NCBI GenBank assembly: GCA_036362985.1
Contig: JAYGXS010000003.1
Coordinates: 34,389,510-34,453,509 of the forward strand
Length of the DNA: 64,000 bases
Direction of reading: 5' to 3'
Source: Ligula intestinalis
Taxonomy: Eukaryota; Platyhelminthes; Cestoda; Diphyllobothriidea; Diphyllobothriidae
The translations under genes were made by a program, and so were the position numbers. A model generated the notes under the pieces. It did no database searches. It was not told the origin of the DNA and worked only from the letters and a program-made list of their open reading frames with translations. This document shows, piece by piece, positions 21,251-33,833 of the stretch. The stretch's first letter is position 1; every line of letters begins with the position of its first letter.

Positions 21251-24200
21251 AATTAAAAAAAACTGCTCCCAAAGAGAGCTTTTTCGTCTTCTTTAGTTAA
21301 CTTCGTATGAGCGTAGTGGACGAATGCGTGCCGGTGCAGTATTGAGGCTAGTCAAACCCATTTCTTGTGGCGGGAAGGTAACCGACAGTCTGAACTGCTG
21401 AGGCCAAGTTTTAATGTTAACCGCTGTGATTCGAAGGTCGTGACTTCGATTCTGGCCATCTTAATGGTGTAGGTCGTTAGGGTGGGAGAGGTAAAAGACG
21501 GGCTTTGCGCGTGATCGCATTCGCGTTCGTGCATTTTCGATGGCTTCGACAGAGGGGCCGAGCCCTCACACGAGGAGCTGCTGAGCAAAAGAGAGGCCCT
21601 AAGCAAAAAACTGAACTAAGCATATTATTGGAAACCAGATGGATTTTAGAACCTCGAATGTATGCAAAATACTGCCTCTAAATTTTATGCTAAATCTTTG
21701 AAACGTTGTTTATGGATTTTCATTGCAAAGCAGTCTAAAGCATTTGGAATCATTCTTGTTATAAGGAATTCCTTGAGCGAATTAAATAAATTACCCTAAA
21801 CTGTGAAAGAACATCAAGGAATATAGTATCTACAGGGAGAAGCACATCAAAAACTTTTTGGTTGAATTAGTTTACAAAAATTACTCAACAAAATACGTGA
21901 AAAAAACACCCAAATTAATGAAACGCATTATTTTGAAAAATTATAAGGCAACAACTTAAGTATTGTTATGTAATATGGGTAAGGCTGGCTTATAAGTATC
22001 ACTGCAGGATCACATAAACCCACAAACCTGTAATACGTAAACAATATTAATGTATAAAATGCGTCTTTTGCATGTAGCGATAGCAAATGAAAACAACCAT
22101 CTAGTTCACTATGAATGATTCTTTAAGACTATTGAAAAGCAGCTCAAGTGAAACTTTTTACCTAGCAGATATGTAGATGCTAAGATAGAATAAAAAATAA
22201 TATTAATAAAGAAGCAATTTATTAGTTTTAGCGTTTTGTTCCTGTGGAAATATGTTGCTATGCGGATTTACTATCACTACATGCAAAAGTAAAAGCTTTC
22301 ATTTTACCACCAGTCCAGTAAAACATAACTTTGTCATTTAGCATACTCTGGTGATAACTATAATCTATCCCTACACTAAGATCGACCTAAATCTCTCCGA
22401 AGAGGCGGGAATAGGAAGCGCCAGAAATTCAGGTGGGCTCGTGTGGAATCCTATGAAGACTAACTAGTACCCTGATCTAGGCCTAATCATATCCTTGTGT
22501 CTTGCCCAAACCTTAGCCCTTACTGCTCTATCGAAGTCTAACCCTATCACTTACCCCAATCCTAATCTCTGTGAAAATGGGCGAAGGTCACCTGCATTTT
22601 GGGGTGAGTTACTATCCCCGTGTCTTAAAACACAACGAGGAACGTCAACACATTTCCCAACGTCTTATCAATCGCTATCTGTCACTTACTAACATGGATA
22701 ACTAATAAGGCATACACAGCAGGTTACAATGGTTTGGAAGACCGATATGAAGGAACGAAGGTAATAGTTCAATACGCTTAGCCTAATCCACGAAAAAGAG
22801 TCATTTAAAACACGACAGAACAAATAAGGAAAGGGTGATAACACAGACGGATGTATGTATATTAAAGGACTACGAGATTACCAAGGAAGCATCAAGTCTA
22901 CACGCATCAACTCGTTTCCTCCCCCAAGAAGATCAGTGCCCGAGCAGTTCTTACACACATAGAAACCCGGAAGTCTGGTTTTAGGCTGAAGGAATGCTTA
23001 CTCTGTAGGAAGTGCTCGGTGATAGAGAAGTGGGACTTTTTTTTGACTGCAAACGTCATTTTAGCAATTGCTCGACGGACCGAGCTGCCAGCCCGTTTTA
23101 CCGCCGCTCAGAGTACTTCCAGGCATTTACTACTGAATTATTCAGTATTACGCGTAAAGCCCGTTGTTTCTGCTTGCTATTAAGGCAAAATAGAGATTGG
23201 CCAAACGCACTTAGTAAATAACGCCCTAAAAATTAGCTGTACCACATGCTGGTAATCGTGTCGTCAAGCATGCCACGCGATTGCTTTGGAACAAAGTGCA
23301 GCACAAAGGTCTACATGTTACTGTTAACTTCTTCGCATCCTAAGTTTGCAAAGACAAGTTCCCGCCTCCAGTATTCTTTGTCACAAACCGTATGCACTTT
23401 CCATTAAGTTTCGTGATGGCAAAACTAACTTATCTATTTCCCGTCATATACCACTAGTCCCAGCCTTTTGTCCTACGAAAACGGTAGTTATAGGGTTTTG
23501 GGGAGTGGAGAAATAGGATAGGCAGCGAAGGAATGTTTTTGATGTAAGTGTACAGTGAACAATGTAATCGAATTTGTTTCCTGTGGCCGCTGGGAGTAAG
23601 TTGTTCCGCATGTAAATCGAAGGTGTGCGCGGCGCTTCGTAACACAGACTATACTAATATTACTCCAAAACGGAAACTTGGACCTCAGGTAAGTTGAAGT
23701 AGACGATCTTCTAACCACCATTTCTATTTTTGGGCAATTACAGGAAGCCTGCAATTTGATAATCGTTTTTTTCTGAAATACGTCCAAAGATAATACAGAT
23801 AAGAAAAATCTACAGATATACATCAACTACGCTTAGAAATGCATTAAAATGAAAAATGCGCATAGCATTTATGAAAGTATATTCCACTGCGTATCCTAAT
23901 TCCTCACCCGTAAAAACCTATTACTACCGCTTTAGTAGGACAACATGTTAGGAGAAAGGATTAATGAGGGGGTCTACATAAGCTACTGTTGCCAATTCAG
24001 CCTACATAAGGTCAAATTTCCCTCGATTAGCATTCGTATCCTATGCAATAGAAGTTTATATTGATTGAATTTGATTCGATTTAGCATAATAAAACAGACA
24101 TAATCTTAGTTAATTTAATATTGTTTGATCAATTCCGCCGCGAGTACATATTAATTTACGCTCACCAGCTAAGAATAAAATGTTTGACCACAAAATGCTT

Positions 24201-24260
24201 TAAGCAGTTGGGCGGGGGGATAGATCTCTAGAGGAGCCCTACGAATCCATTTTGCCTCTT
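21251..24260. other. Intergenic, AT-rich, nothing recognised
   Basis: About 3 kb between gene copies 1 and 2 without a recognisable gene or known repeat. Open frames are short and unsupported. Confidence 0.4.
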
Positions 24261-24269
24261 CTACAGCAA

Positions 24270-24700
24270 GCGCCAAGAAACTAGATGACCGAACAATCAC
24301 CAATGTAAATCCAGCGGCGATGATAAACTTTCAACAATTTCCCACTCGCACGCCGGTCATCAAGCAATTAGCGCAGAACCGGACAAATATATTCGATAGG
24401 GGGGTGACAGTGATTGTCATACGTATGCAATAGCATGGCGACTGTATCTTATAAATACTTACTCTCTGTGTATGCATCACACGTTTCCGCTATTCTCTTT
24501 GACGATGATTCCGCGAATGAATTCGAAATGTCAGACGAAACAATATTTTGTCAAACCGATCACATCGGCTTCTTCTCAATAATTTAACGCAACGCGCTTT
24601 TCCGCTTTGATTGGTAAGAAACATTGTGTGAATAACGGGCAGACATCGAAAAAGTATGCTCAGTACATATACCTGCCCACTCAGCGCAAGAATATGCAAG
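24270..24700 (+). repeat. Retroelement remnant with hammerhead-like motif, partner of 16.69-17.09 kb
   Basis: Contains TTGACGA (24499-24505), a short ATTC/GAAT stem-loop, CGAAA (24524-24528), TGTC, and a diverged end. Possible outer pairing is GTTTC (upstream) with GAAAC (downstream). The first core base is T instead of C. A poly-C run of about 17 bases follows at 24859-24875. Confidence 0.5.
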
Positions 24701-25056
24701 ATAAACTCTGGGGAACCTCAGCGCATCTGACCGCTTGTTTGGCCTTCCGTAGCCGGCGCGTGCTGACAAAACTGAATGCACTTTCTGATATCTTTGTTAT
24801 ATACCGTATACCGCCCAGCGGTAGTGTCCAAGAGATTATAGCATACACATCACGGTTCACCCCCCCCCCCCCCCGTTACTCTGGTTATTCAGATTAGATT
24901 CTTGACTTCGAACTGCAGATTTTAATAACCCGACTACTCTGCATTCAGTCTTGTTGAGTTGGGTCATTGCGAAAGTGTGAATTGTGGCAAGCAAAAAGTT
25001 TACATTTTTCAATGAAACCGACTGGCAGGGGCTCGCATTCTCTACTTGCATAGGCA

Positions 25057-25148
25057 GATAACGATTATTCGGTTATCGATCAAAATGGACCGATGCCCTC
25101 CACTGCGCAGTTGTGCTACTGGCTCGGTCGCCGACTCTACTATAAAAA
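25057..25148 (+). promoter_or_regulatory. Core promoter and conserved upstream block, gene copy 2
   Basis: TATA box at 25141-25148, 68 bp before the ATG, with the GATAAC-N9-GTTATC element at 25057-25077. Sequence matches copy 1 upstream to about 24950 with few changes, farther than copy 3 does. Confidence 0.7.
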
Positions 25149-25208
25149 GGGCGCTCAACTCTTGCCGCACCATCCAGCGAACAGCCTAGCCTGCAAGCAA
25201 ACAGAAAG

Positions 25209-25697
25209 ATGAAATTCGTCATCCTCTGCGCTCTCATCGTCGTGGCTTCGGCCCACTACGTCCCATCCTACCACAAGGGTGGCTACGGCTACGGCAGTGG
25301 CAAAGCCGCTTTCAAGGGCGACATCTACTTCGATGGCTGCTACGAAACGACCTGTCACAAAGACGGCTTTGACGGTTACGGCTGCCACGCTGGCCGCTGC
25401 TCCTACATCTGCCACCCCAGGGGCTGCTACGAGGCCCACGCCTACTCCCAGACCAGTGGTGAGAGCTGGGGCGAACAGGAGGGCCACGGCAGACGCTTCG
25501 AAAAGGAGGCTTCCCAAGGTCAGAGCCAGTACAAGGGTCACGTCGCATTCAGCGGTCGCGTAGACTTCTCCGGCTGCACATCGGAACACTGCCACAGCGG
25601 TGAGTACGAGGGCTACCACTGCCACGATGGCCATTGCGCCACCGTCTGCAAGGGCAGCGAATGCCACGAGGAGCAGGAGTACGGATACGGCTACTAA
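25209..25697 (+). CDS. Secreted twelve-cysteine Gly/Tyr/His-rich protein, copy 2
   Basis: An intronless gene of 162 codons that differs from copy 1 at about four nucleotides, only one of which changes the protein (Val12 for Met12). It has the same signal peptide, the same two six-cysteine repeats and the same Tyr/Gly tail as copy 1. The start is fixed by the shared signal peptide and the conserved leader. Its identity to copies 7.6 and 8.6 kb away contrasts with decayed outer flanks, which suggests gene conversion. Co-expression with the other two copies is expected from the shared promoter. Confidence 0.85.
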   Translation: MKFVILCALIVVASAHYVPSYHKGGYGYGSGKAAFKGDIYFDGCYETTCHKDGFDGYGCHAGRCSYICHPRGCYEAHAYSQTSGESWGEQEGHGRRFEKEASQGQSQYKGHVAFSGRVDFSGCTSEHCHSGEYEGYHCHDGHCATVCKGSECHEEQEYGYGY

Positions 25698-25726
25698 GTG
25701 TAGCAATCCAGTTGTGAAGATTAGTT

Positions 25727-25732
25727 AATAAA
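25727..25732 (+). terminator. Poly(A) signal, gene copy 2
   Basis: aataaa about 30 bp after the stop, in the conserved 3' flank, which continues to about 25840. Confidence 0.75.
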
Positions 25733-25849
25733 TGACCAAAAACTAATCCTCTGTCTTTGCTACTGTTATTGTTTAGGGGGAGCATAGACTATATTCATTA
25801 GGCGGTGTCATGGCTATTTTGCGAAGGCGACTGCAATGGAATCTGTTTC

Positions 25850-28080
25850 GAATTAATGCGAAACGTATTTGAGCAAAGAAAACATGGTGAATTGAAGGGA
25901 AGCAGATATGTGTACCTCATGTTCTTGTTGTAGAGAAGACAAAGATGTGATCCTTGGGACAGCAGTTGTTCACGCTGAGTTTTCCGCTTCATACAAAAAG
26001 GAAGCCTTGGAATCTTTTTTAGTCTTTTAAGTCTTGCCCCGTCTTATTACTGCCTTGGGTAAAACTCGACTTCACGGGCAGGCGTATAACAGCACGAACC
26101 AGCAATAGGATGGGGCAAGAACTTTTGGAGGCCTAGATGTCAGTCTCCAACTCCATCTACTGGCATGTAGATATACGGCCCTGTTATTTTTTCCTTCCGT
26201 TCGCGCGACGAAGCACGCCCAGTCCGTGTCCATGCGCGCACGCTGCCACGCTAAGGATGCACGACACCGTGCCAAGGCCGCACGCCATAACCCCAAGGAC
26301 GGGTGCAGAGACGATACGGTGAGACGGCCTGTGCGTGGACCAATCACATATGCTATTCCCTCCCTCCACCCCCATAAACTCGTAGCTGGACTACAAAAAC
26401 CTGTCAATGCTTCCTGTTCCCCCGTTTTCTCTGACGATGGCCTCTTGAGTGAAGCCAAAAACCCAGAATAATACAATAGCTGTCCCAGTAATCACGCCTT
26501 TTCTTCTTTGTAATGGAGTGAATTTGGTACCTAAACGAATGATTTCCAACAAATTCAAGGAATACTTCAATGGAAACGTAATTCCGAGTGCGCATTGAAA
26601 GGTCTGGGACTAACAAAATTTCTGTAAGTCTTGACATAAGTAAATTTGAAAATGAAGCCTAAACATAATTTGAAAGGCAAGGAGCAAAAGACTCGTTTCC
26701 GTGAAATTGATAAACTTGGAACTGGACAGTTAAACGGTCTCTCCAGACACGCTTTGGTGTCATTATTTCTCCTGTGTTTTGCTGGAGTTTTGGAATCGCT
26801 CGCGGACGAGCCACGCTATAGCAAGATATCGGTGAGTCAAGCTCCCGCTTATCCAGTTTGCATGCGTTGCGAGGTAGGCAGGTAATGAAAATACCCATTA
26901 CTAAAGTCATACTTGGGGGTTTATCGTTGTTGAGAAAAGGCGCTGCATAAGAAACATCATTGTTGCTGATGGCGAAAGCAAAAATTTACAAGGATATACT
27001 GGGTCAGCTGATTCTGAAAATCAATAAATTCCAGATTTCATCTGGAGTGGCTATGTAATTTTCGATAAGACTCGGTAGGGCTCTTTTTTCAAAGATGATA
27101 CACTCACTTAGAGGCTCAAAGGAGGTATGCAAAACGGCTTTTCTCTGTGGAACCGGACGCACATTTTTTGAAAAACATACTGCACTGGGGCCTGTTTTGT
27201 TTTCATCCTCATACTAACCACAAAGCATAAATATTTGTCCATCGACAACAGAAGTTTCTGAAAAAACGCTAGCCACGGAATTTAACGGAAATGGAACTTC
27301 GTCCTCCTATTGATGGAATTTAACGAAAAAATTTAAAGTCAGGCTACCGAACATTTGAAAGTAGTTTTTATTCTAAGTCGACGGAATTTTTGCGGCCTCT
27401 ATAATCAATCGTGCCGTAGAAGATGTTATCGCAGTATGTTCTGTTAATCTAGAAAACCCTAGCATCTGCGATCTTCAGGCCTAGTTCCTAGTGGTAAGAG
27501 AAAGGGTGAGACGCAAACAGTTTATTCTCTAAAGACCGGATGGAGATTTGGTTGGAGAATTTTGACACTCGGACAAGCTTAGTCCGCTCCCTAGCGGGGC
27601 GACAGTCGGTATGTCGGAGCGCTGAGTCGTCAAAAGCGTCCATGAAGCGGCCTTTGTGTGAGTGCACCTTAGAAAGATGATTGACTTATATGTGCGTGTG
27701 TGCCCAGTTGCTTGACGCCGAAGGTCGAGCGTTAGTGTGTACGCACGTTAGTCCCTGCGCGGGATCGAGCGTTGACGCAGCTTGCGACCCCCGAGGCTGT
27801 AGTTTGGCGCTTGCGCCACTGTGAGAACCCGTGATCACTGACTCATGACGCCAAGGCTGCAGTCAAGCTGACTGCCCGCACCCTGCCCTCCTCTCGCCCA
27901 ATGTCTGGCACGACCTTCTAACACGCCCAGTCTCGGCTGCGCCCACACCGCGGCGTAACCTCGCGTGGTTCAACAAATCACCTACAAGGCTGCATAAAAC
28001 AACGGCAACTAATGGTGGCCGCTCGGATGAATGTTGCCAGACATCACTCCGAACCCGACCCAACTAGGGAACGGATGCAC
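25850..28080. other. Intergenic; decayed duplicated flank
   Basis: 26560-26880 aligns loosely with 18720-19080 downstream of copy 1. At 27480-27560 weak similarity to the dispersed repeat family appears. No gene is recognised; overlapping open frames at 26.1-26.5 kb look like composition artefacts. Confidence 0.4.
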
Positions 28081-28089
28081 TAGTCCGCG

Positions 28090-28260
28090 AGTCAAACTTC
28101 CTCCTAACTATTTTTCTTCCTGTCTGTACAGAATGCACTCTTCCTACTACTCTGGCCTTCCCAAGAATTCTCTCCTCTCCGAAGGAACTGGGCCTGGAAG
28201 ATCGCAACAGTTAAACCTTAGTAGCTTTAAAACACTGCGATAAGGTTGCCATCACGGGAC
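28090..28260 (+). repeat. Dispersed repeat, copy a
   Basis: Shares a gcactcttcctactactctgg-type block, a gaagatcg block and a final ctgcgataag block with 29060-29240, and matches the reverse of 31720-31830. Confidence 0.5.
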
Positions 28261-28659
28261 CTCATGTTTAGTGTGACGCAGGAGGAAATTGTGTTAGCAA
28301 GCCAGCACAAGTGCTCCCATCCCAGACTGGAGTTCGGGTGCTGAAAGAATTCAAACGGAGGAAGAATAGTTAAACACAGGGAATGAGGTATGCACCAAAG
28401 GTAGATTTAGGAACATTTACGAGTGAACCAGGTTAAATGTGCGGTTGTGGCTGGTATGACCGAGCCAGTTTGGTTAAGTTTAACGTTGATGGCCAATCGG
28501 TATTCTGTGTCAGTGTTGGCTGAGTGGAGCAAGAAGAGCTAACGTTAGTAGTAGAATTAGGATCAGATGTTAGGAAGAAGGGGGTCTCACATCTAAAGGT
28601 CCACGCTGCGTTGGCCGAAGGGTGGTGTTTTCGAGCGGCTCTTAGGCAGCCTCGACTGG

Positions 28660-28720
28660 TTAGGACATGCGCGTATGCGCGCCTGTGTGCGCGCGTCTGC
28701 GTGCGCGACGCTTTCGGTCA
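28660..28720. repeat. Alternating purine-pyrimidine GC tract
   Basis: A run of GC/GT/CG dinucleotides, a composition prone to Z-DNA. It causes the long open frame at 28524-28973, which shows no family resemblance. Confidence 0.4.
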
Positions 28721-29059
28721 AGGGTCTTCAATTCAGCGAGTCGAAAACAGCTGCCTGCGAGGATGCATGACGTTGACACAGCAGGCATTGAGCAAGGGAT
28801 GGTGTAGTAAGTCGTCGCCCGTCCGATGTCTGTCATTCCCGTCGTGGCGTCAAGGTGTCTGGAGCTCAAGGTCAGTTCGGTCGCTAGACTTACTAGCGCG
28901 CGTGACGTGGACCACCCAACACGCTGTCCGCCCACACGCTGTCCAACTAATCACAGGCCGACCTAGCCAATGAAAGTGCTCTCCCCCTCTGTCTACTGCC
29001 CCGAGTTCTCTCAAACAGTCACTTGGGATCCGGTCGATCTCCTGAGCGTACGGACTCTC

Positions 29060-29240
29060 CCGGGTCAATCTACTCTCATCTGTTCTCCTCTCCTTTTTGT
29101 ACACAATACATTCTTCCTACTACTGTGGCCTTTGACGACTTCTCTTCTGCGCTAAGTAACCATGGTCTGAAGATCGTAGTAACTGGTTTTGAACTGCTTA
29201 ACCCCCTGCGATAAGGGTGACAGCGTTGTTGGGTGTCTAC
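29060..29240 (+). repeat. Dispersed repeat, copy b
   Basis: Direct copy of the repeat at 28090-28260, about 970 bp downstream, diverged by many substitutions. Confidence 0.5.
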
Positions 29241-29249
29241 CACACCGAC

Positions 29250-30980
29250 AACGCAATGATAATGAGAAATATGACCACTTGTTCGACAACTCGTCGCATA
29301 AAAGTAATCACAATTTCAGAGTCATTGTAGCTTGGAAATGCGCTCACGATGTCAACATACATTGAGCTCACGGTTTAAAAGCGTGCTAGATTTTGTAAAA
29401 TGATAAAATTTGCTACTGCTTTCCAGCTGAGTCGGCCTACATCCCCCGTCTCCTCCATGTTCAATGGCTTTTCTGAACCAAGTCGACTGTGAATGAGTTG
29501 AAGTGCCACAAGAGGAGGTATAAGAAGACACCATCGACAGTGCGAGACATAAATCGATAGTTCGATCACCGCAAATAACTGTGTTCACTATCTGCACCGA
29601 AGCAAAATGGTCTGATAGTGTACAAATACTAATCGAAGATTTGCGCAGGATTTATCACTCCCTTTCTCCTTCCTCCCTCAGTCACCCGATTCCGTTATCA
29701 TGACAGAGCCCAGGGGGCTGGAGACGGGATCGAGCGCATCAGCTGTCAAAGGGAAACAGCTAGTATACGCACACACGCTCCACGCACGCTGAACCAGGAT
29801 TTCACTGAAACAAATAAAAAAGGGGTCACCAAACTCCCATCTGGAGCGAAGTGCCACAGAGGCAATATTAAGAAGGGGCCCTTGTAGTCTGACTATGAGT
29901 GCTGACTTGGATCCTCAGTCTTCCAATTCATGCTCGTTAGTTTTATGTGGTAAATTCTAGCTAAACGCTTCAGATTTACCATAGTTTTGCTAGAATGTTG
30001 TGGAAGTGGACCCTCTTGAAACGAACTTCCTTGCTTTATCTATTTTTTCGTCCAGTCATCAGTCCACTGCCGGAAAGAGTGGGGCTGCTAAATAACAGAC
30101 TCCCCACGTTCGTGAGATGCGCCTTTTCCGGGCCTCTAGAAGGTAACGTATGATGGGTTCGTCTGTGGTGATGGGGTTCCTTTAGCGATTATGTTCTGCA
30201 GATTTTCGTGGGGACGCATGTGGCCGGAAAGAGCCATGCGGTGACCGAGCGTGTGTATATGGGTTATTCGAACAAGTGAGACGAAAACTCTGAGTTCTGT
30301 TGGTGCTACAAGTACTGGTTTGTTAGTCTAAGTGCTTTGGATTTGCAAACAGCCGATCAGAACGATGCGAGTACGAAGGCGTGATTTGATAGAGAACATT
30401 TGGGATGGAGGTCGCATTGCTGGTTTTGGAACGGTGGAGTTAAGCAGAGACTTTCTGACTCTGTGCTTAAGACGTTGAGCTTACAAAAGTTTAGTGATCA
30501 AAATAAGCGGGATGTGAGCACCAGGCACCCTTTACATCTGTGTATTCATAGGGCTGGCCGATGACTAAGAATCCGAGAATAGCCATCCGTACTCCTCTTG
30601 CCTTTGTGTCCCTTCAATGGGCACCGTGACAAAGGCACTGAATCAACACGGGGCCCACTCCATGACTTGATACGCGGTATACGGTCTGTGCATTCATAAG
30701 TACTGTTGCACATATGAGTAACGCGCCTACGCATCGGCTCACGCCATACCAACCCCATTCTCGCTTCATATGACTGACTGGATCGGGTAGTTGACTCATG
30801 CCTAAGAGGAGGAAGAGAAAGAGGTCATCTGAGGGAAAGTCATTTCACGAAAATTCAGCAGATTTTTTTGTCATGGATGACTTGACATGCTTAGACCTAT
30901 AACTATGATCTAAAATTCGGAGCCTGGAAGGCTGCAAAATTACGGGGTAACCTGTTGCTTCCCTAAGAACGAAGAGTCAA
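29250..30980. other. Intergenic, nothing recognised
   Basis: No coding region, RNA gene or clear repeat was recognised on either strand. Confidence 0.4.
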
Positions 30981-30984
30981 GCTC

Positions 30985-31571
30985 AGGACCAATGGCGCGT
31001 GGACCAGGCCTGTGTGACATCCATAGACGAGATGTTTATTTTCGATAGCCGCTGCTCCCGATCACGCCTCTGCTCTTCTTGACTAGGTCCTTGCCCCTGG
31101 CTCAGCTGAGTACTGGTGGAATGAGTGCGGTAGGTGTAATGCAAGTCTGGCCAGCATGTACCGGCACGTACGGTAGACATAGCTGTTTGCAACATTTGAT
31201 CTGTCGGAGTAGCTATCGGGAATGTTCTCACCGGTGGTGATAGTGGAAGTTGTACTAGTTTTCAGCTGGAGGATAGTTGTACTGATTGTGGAAGGGCTTG
31301 GGGAGGGTGGGGCATCATGGGCATGATCACTGGTAGTGGGATGATTGTCATGTGGCGAGTGAGCGATTACCTCCATCAAACAAATGTTCCAGTTTCTCCT
31401 GACTAAGACTTTGATATAAGCACTTGTCCATGAGATATCCGGTTCATTTTTTAAAATTGGTAGGCTTGTTCTTAAAAGGCAGCGCTTGTAAATATTGGTT
31501 CGAGTTAGTGTCAGCCTCTTCAACCGTCGCTCACACGCCGGTATATTGTCATCTGCACTCAGTCTTACCAC
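30985..31571 (-). mobile_element. Possible LINE C-terminal tail relic
   Basis: On the minus strand a Ser/Thr/Pro-rich stretch (HPTTSDHAHDAPPSPSPST) is followed by degraded Cys/His-containing sequence. This resembles the zinc-finger-like tail of the LINE family seen at 12.8-16.6 kb. No RT motif is present, and the match is by composition and a few blocks only. Confidence 0.3.
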
Positions 31572-31699
31572 TGGAATAACTTTTTTCTTTAAATAATGGA
31601 CAAAAAATTGGAAAGTATGCTCAATATACGTAACTGCCCACTCAGGTCTAGACTATGCACGAGGGACACTGTTGGACCTATCGCGGAGTATCAGGTTAA

Positions 31700-32000
31700 T
31701 CACGTTACACTCTGGCCAGTGCGATCTTCGGACCCGGTTTTTTAAGAGTAGAGAAAACATAGGTGACCAGAGTAGTAGGAATGGTTTATTATGTACAGAA
31801 GGATTGGAGAATAGTTAGGAAGAAGTTGCCATTCGGACCGGCATGCGTTCGGTCGTGAAGAACGATATCCGAGGTGTGTGAGCGCGGGGTCGTCACAGGC
31901 ACGAACAACGCTGCGTACAACTTCTCCCTGGCAGGGCGGAAGCCGGTATGAAGTCAGCGCGAGAATTGTCCCAAGCAGCCAAAATGGCCTTTCTGGAGTC
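31700..32000 (-). repeat. Dispersed repeat, minus-orientation copy
   Basis: Best-preserved relative of 18350-18630, with the cccggtt start, the gaccagagtagtagg block and the ggagaatagtta block. Its reverse matches the copies at 28.1 and 29.1 kb. Confidence 0.5.
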
Positions 32001-32009
32001 ATACTCAGA

Positions 32010-33380
32010 GCGATGATTGGCCAGAACAGTCAAAACAGACTGTGGTAAGCTGACATCGGGCCGCAAACGCGCACTGATGCCCGAGGCCGAAAGTTGAGCG
32101 TTGGTGTGTGCGCACCTGGAAAGGAAATAGGGCTACAGCCACTACCAACCTACGCAATTAATGCCCATGTCGCAAGTTGTGATGTCGACAAACAGAAGGT
32201 TCCCCCAAATCACAAGTCAAGCAAGACGGTGTAGGAGGACAGAACTTTTACTGCCGGAAAAGAGAAAGCACACAGGCGGAGTTATGCACGCCAAGTCAGT
32301 ACGCCAAATTGAATGTTCCGTGCTGTGGAGGCGAGACGGCTGGGCCTTACACTCAGCCAGGCACGCATCTCTTGGCTGGAGCTAACGTGCACCCTGAGCC
32401 ACGACAAGCAGGGGAGCATAGTACAATAGGTCATCGCGGGACCTCTCGTAGCTGTTGGCGGACACAGTGTGTAGGCGTTGAGTCGGCGCGTAGACACTGA
32501 ACCTGCGTGGCTTTTGGTAGCATAGCCAGCGTGAGTCAGCACAGCGACAGGCTCCCACACCCATACTGGCAGCAGAGCTACTAGGTGGAAGCCAAACCAA
32601 ATTTTTTGCCGGTATTCCGCCACTGCTTGACACAGTTGTCAGGAGACCGGCTCACCAGTGGGTTCCCCAGCACTCCCTGTGTGTTTTCTGGCGTTCATTC
32701 CAGTTTCAGAAATAAATCTACGCAATGGTGGTAGTGTTAGACATCTGTAGACATTTGAATGTACTGATATGCTCTGAGTGAAACATTAATTTCTGAGAAA
32801 ATTAAAAAGCTGAAATTATGATGAACACCAATTTTATAATTATGTAAAATATGTAAACATTTTTTGGAACACTCTGTATGACAGTGGCTGACGGGTTTCA
32901 GGCCAAATACACACTCAAAATTTCGGTCTATGACTATAAGCCTTAAATATACTGAGGTATATTGTGGACAGAAATTAATTTATAAGAAAATTAATAACAT
33001 TTTCGCCTCCACTGAATTTTTCCTGTTTTTAGAACCACCTTGGCTCCTCCTTCTTCATGTTGAAAGAAAATTTCAGATTTCTCATCCTCAAGCTTGTAAC
33101 TTAATACAAGTTCATTTTGGAAAAGCAGTGAATTTAAGTGGTTATCCCGCAGTGGGTGATGAACTTCAGCCCAAATAATAATACCTACCTTTGGCCTAGA
33201 ATTATAGACGGTTAAATATACTGACTAACTCCGGGTTAGAAATCAATTTTCGAAGCAGTAAAAGAGCAGAAATTGTTCATCCCCTCAGATATCGAAGTCT
33301 ACATATTGGATCTTTACCGCTCCCATAGGACTGCTTGTTTGGGCCGATATAGGGCTTTACAAAGACGCAACAACAACTGC
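32010..33380. other. Intergenic, nothing recognised
   Basis: Open frames on both strands at 32.2-32.6 kb overlap each other and show no family resemblance. From about 33390 onward the sequence begins to align with the upstream flanks of gene copies 1 and 2. Confidence 0.4.
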
Positions 33381-33681
33381 ATTCCGTAGCCAGCGCATGA
33401 CGGCAAAACTTATTTTGCCTCCGGCTTTCTTTTCTATTTGTATAATTTTTTGCCCAACGATAGTGCTAAAGTTATTATAGCACGCACAAAGGTTTAACCT
33501 CCCGAAAATGATGCAGTTACTTTGGTTAAACAAACTAGATTAGCGAATTCGAACGACAAGTTTTACATACCCAACCACACTGGATTCAGTCATGTTCAGT
33601 TGCGTCAGTGCGTACAAAACAGTCTAAAAAGTTCAATTAAAACCGATTAGCAAAGGCTCGCATTCTCTACTTGCATAGGCA

Positions 33682-33773
33682 GATAACGATTATTCGGTTA
33701 TCGATCAAAATGGACCGATGCCCTCCACTGCGCAGTTGTGCTACTGGCTCGGTCGCCGACTCTACTATAAAAA
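33682..33773 (+). promoter_or_regulatory. Core promoter and conserved upstream block, gene copy 3
   Basis: TATA box at 33766-33773, again 68 bp before the ATG, and GATAAC-N9-GTTATC at 33682-33702. High identity with the other copies starts abruptly near 33655; upstream of that the alignment is only loose. Confidence 0.7.
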
Positions 33774-33833
33774 GGGCGCTCAACTCTTGCCGCACCATCC
33801 AGCGAACAGCCTAGCCTGCAAGCAAACAGAAAG

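Noticed and set aside
24859..24875. Poly-C run as a regulatory element
   Set aside because: It is absent from the matching positions upstream of gene copies 1 and 3, so it is probably a simple-sequence expansion.
28524..28973. A 149-codon plus-strand open frame
   Set aside because: It overlaps an open frame on the other strand, includes an alternating GC tract, and is flanked by dispersed repeats. No homology was seen.
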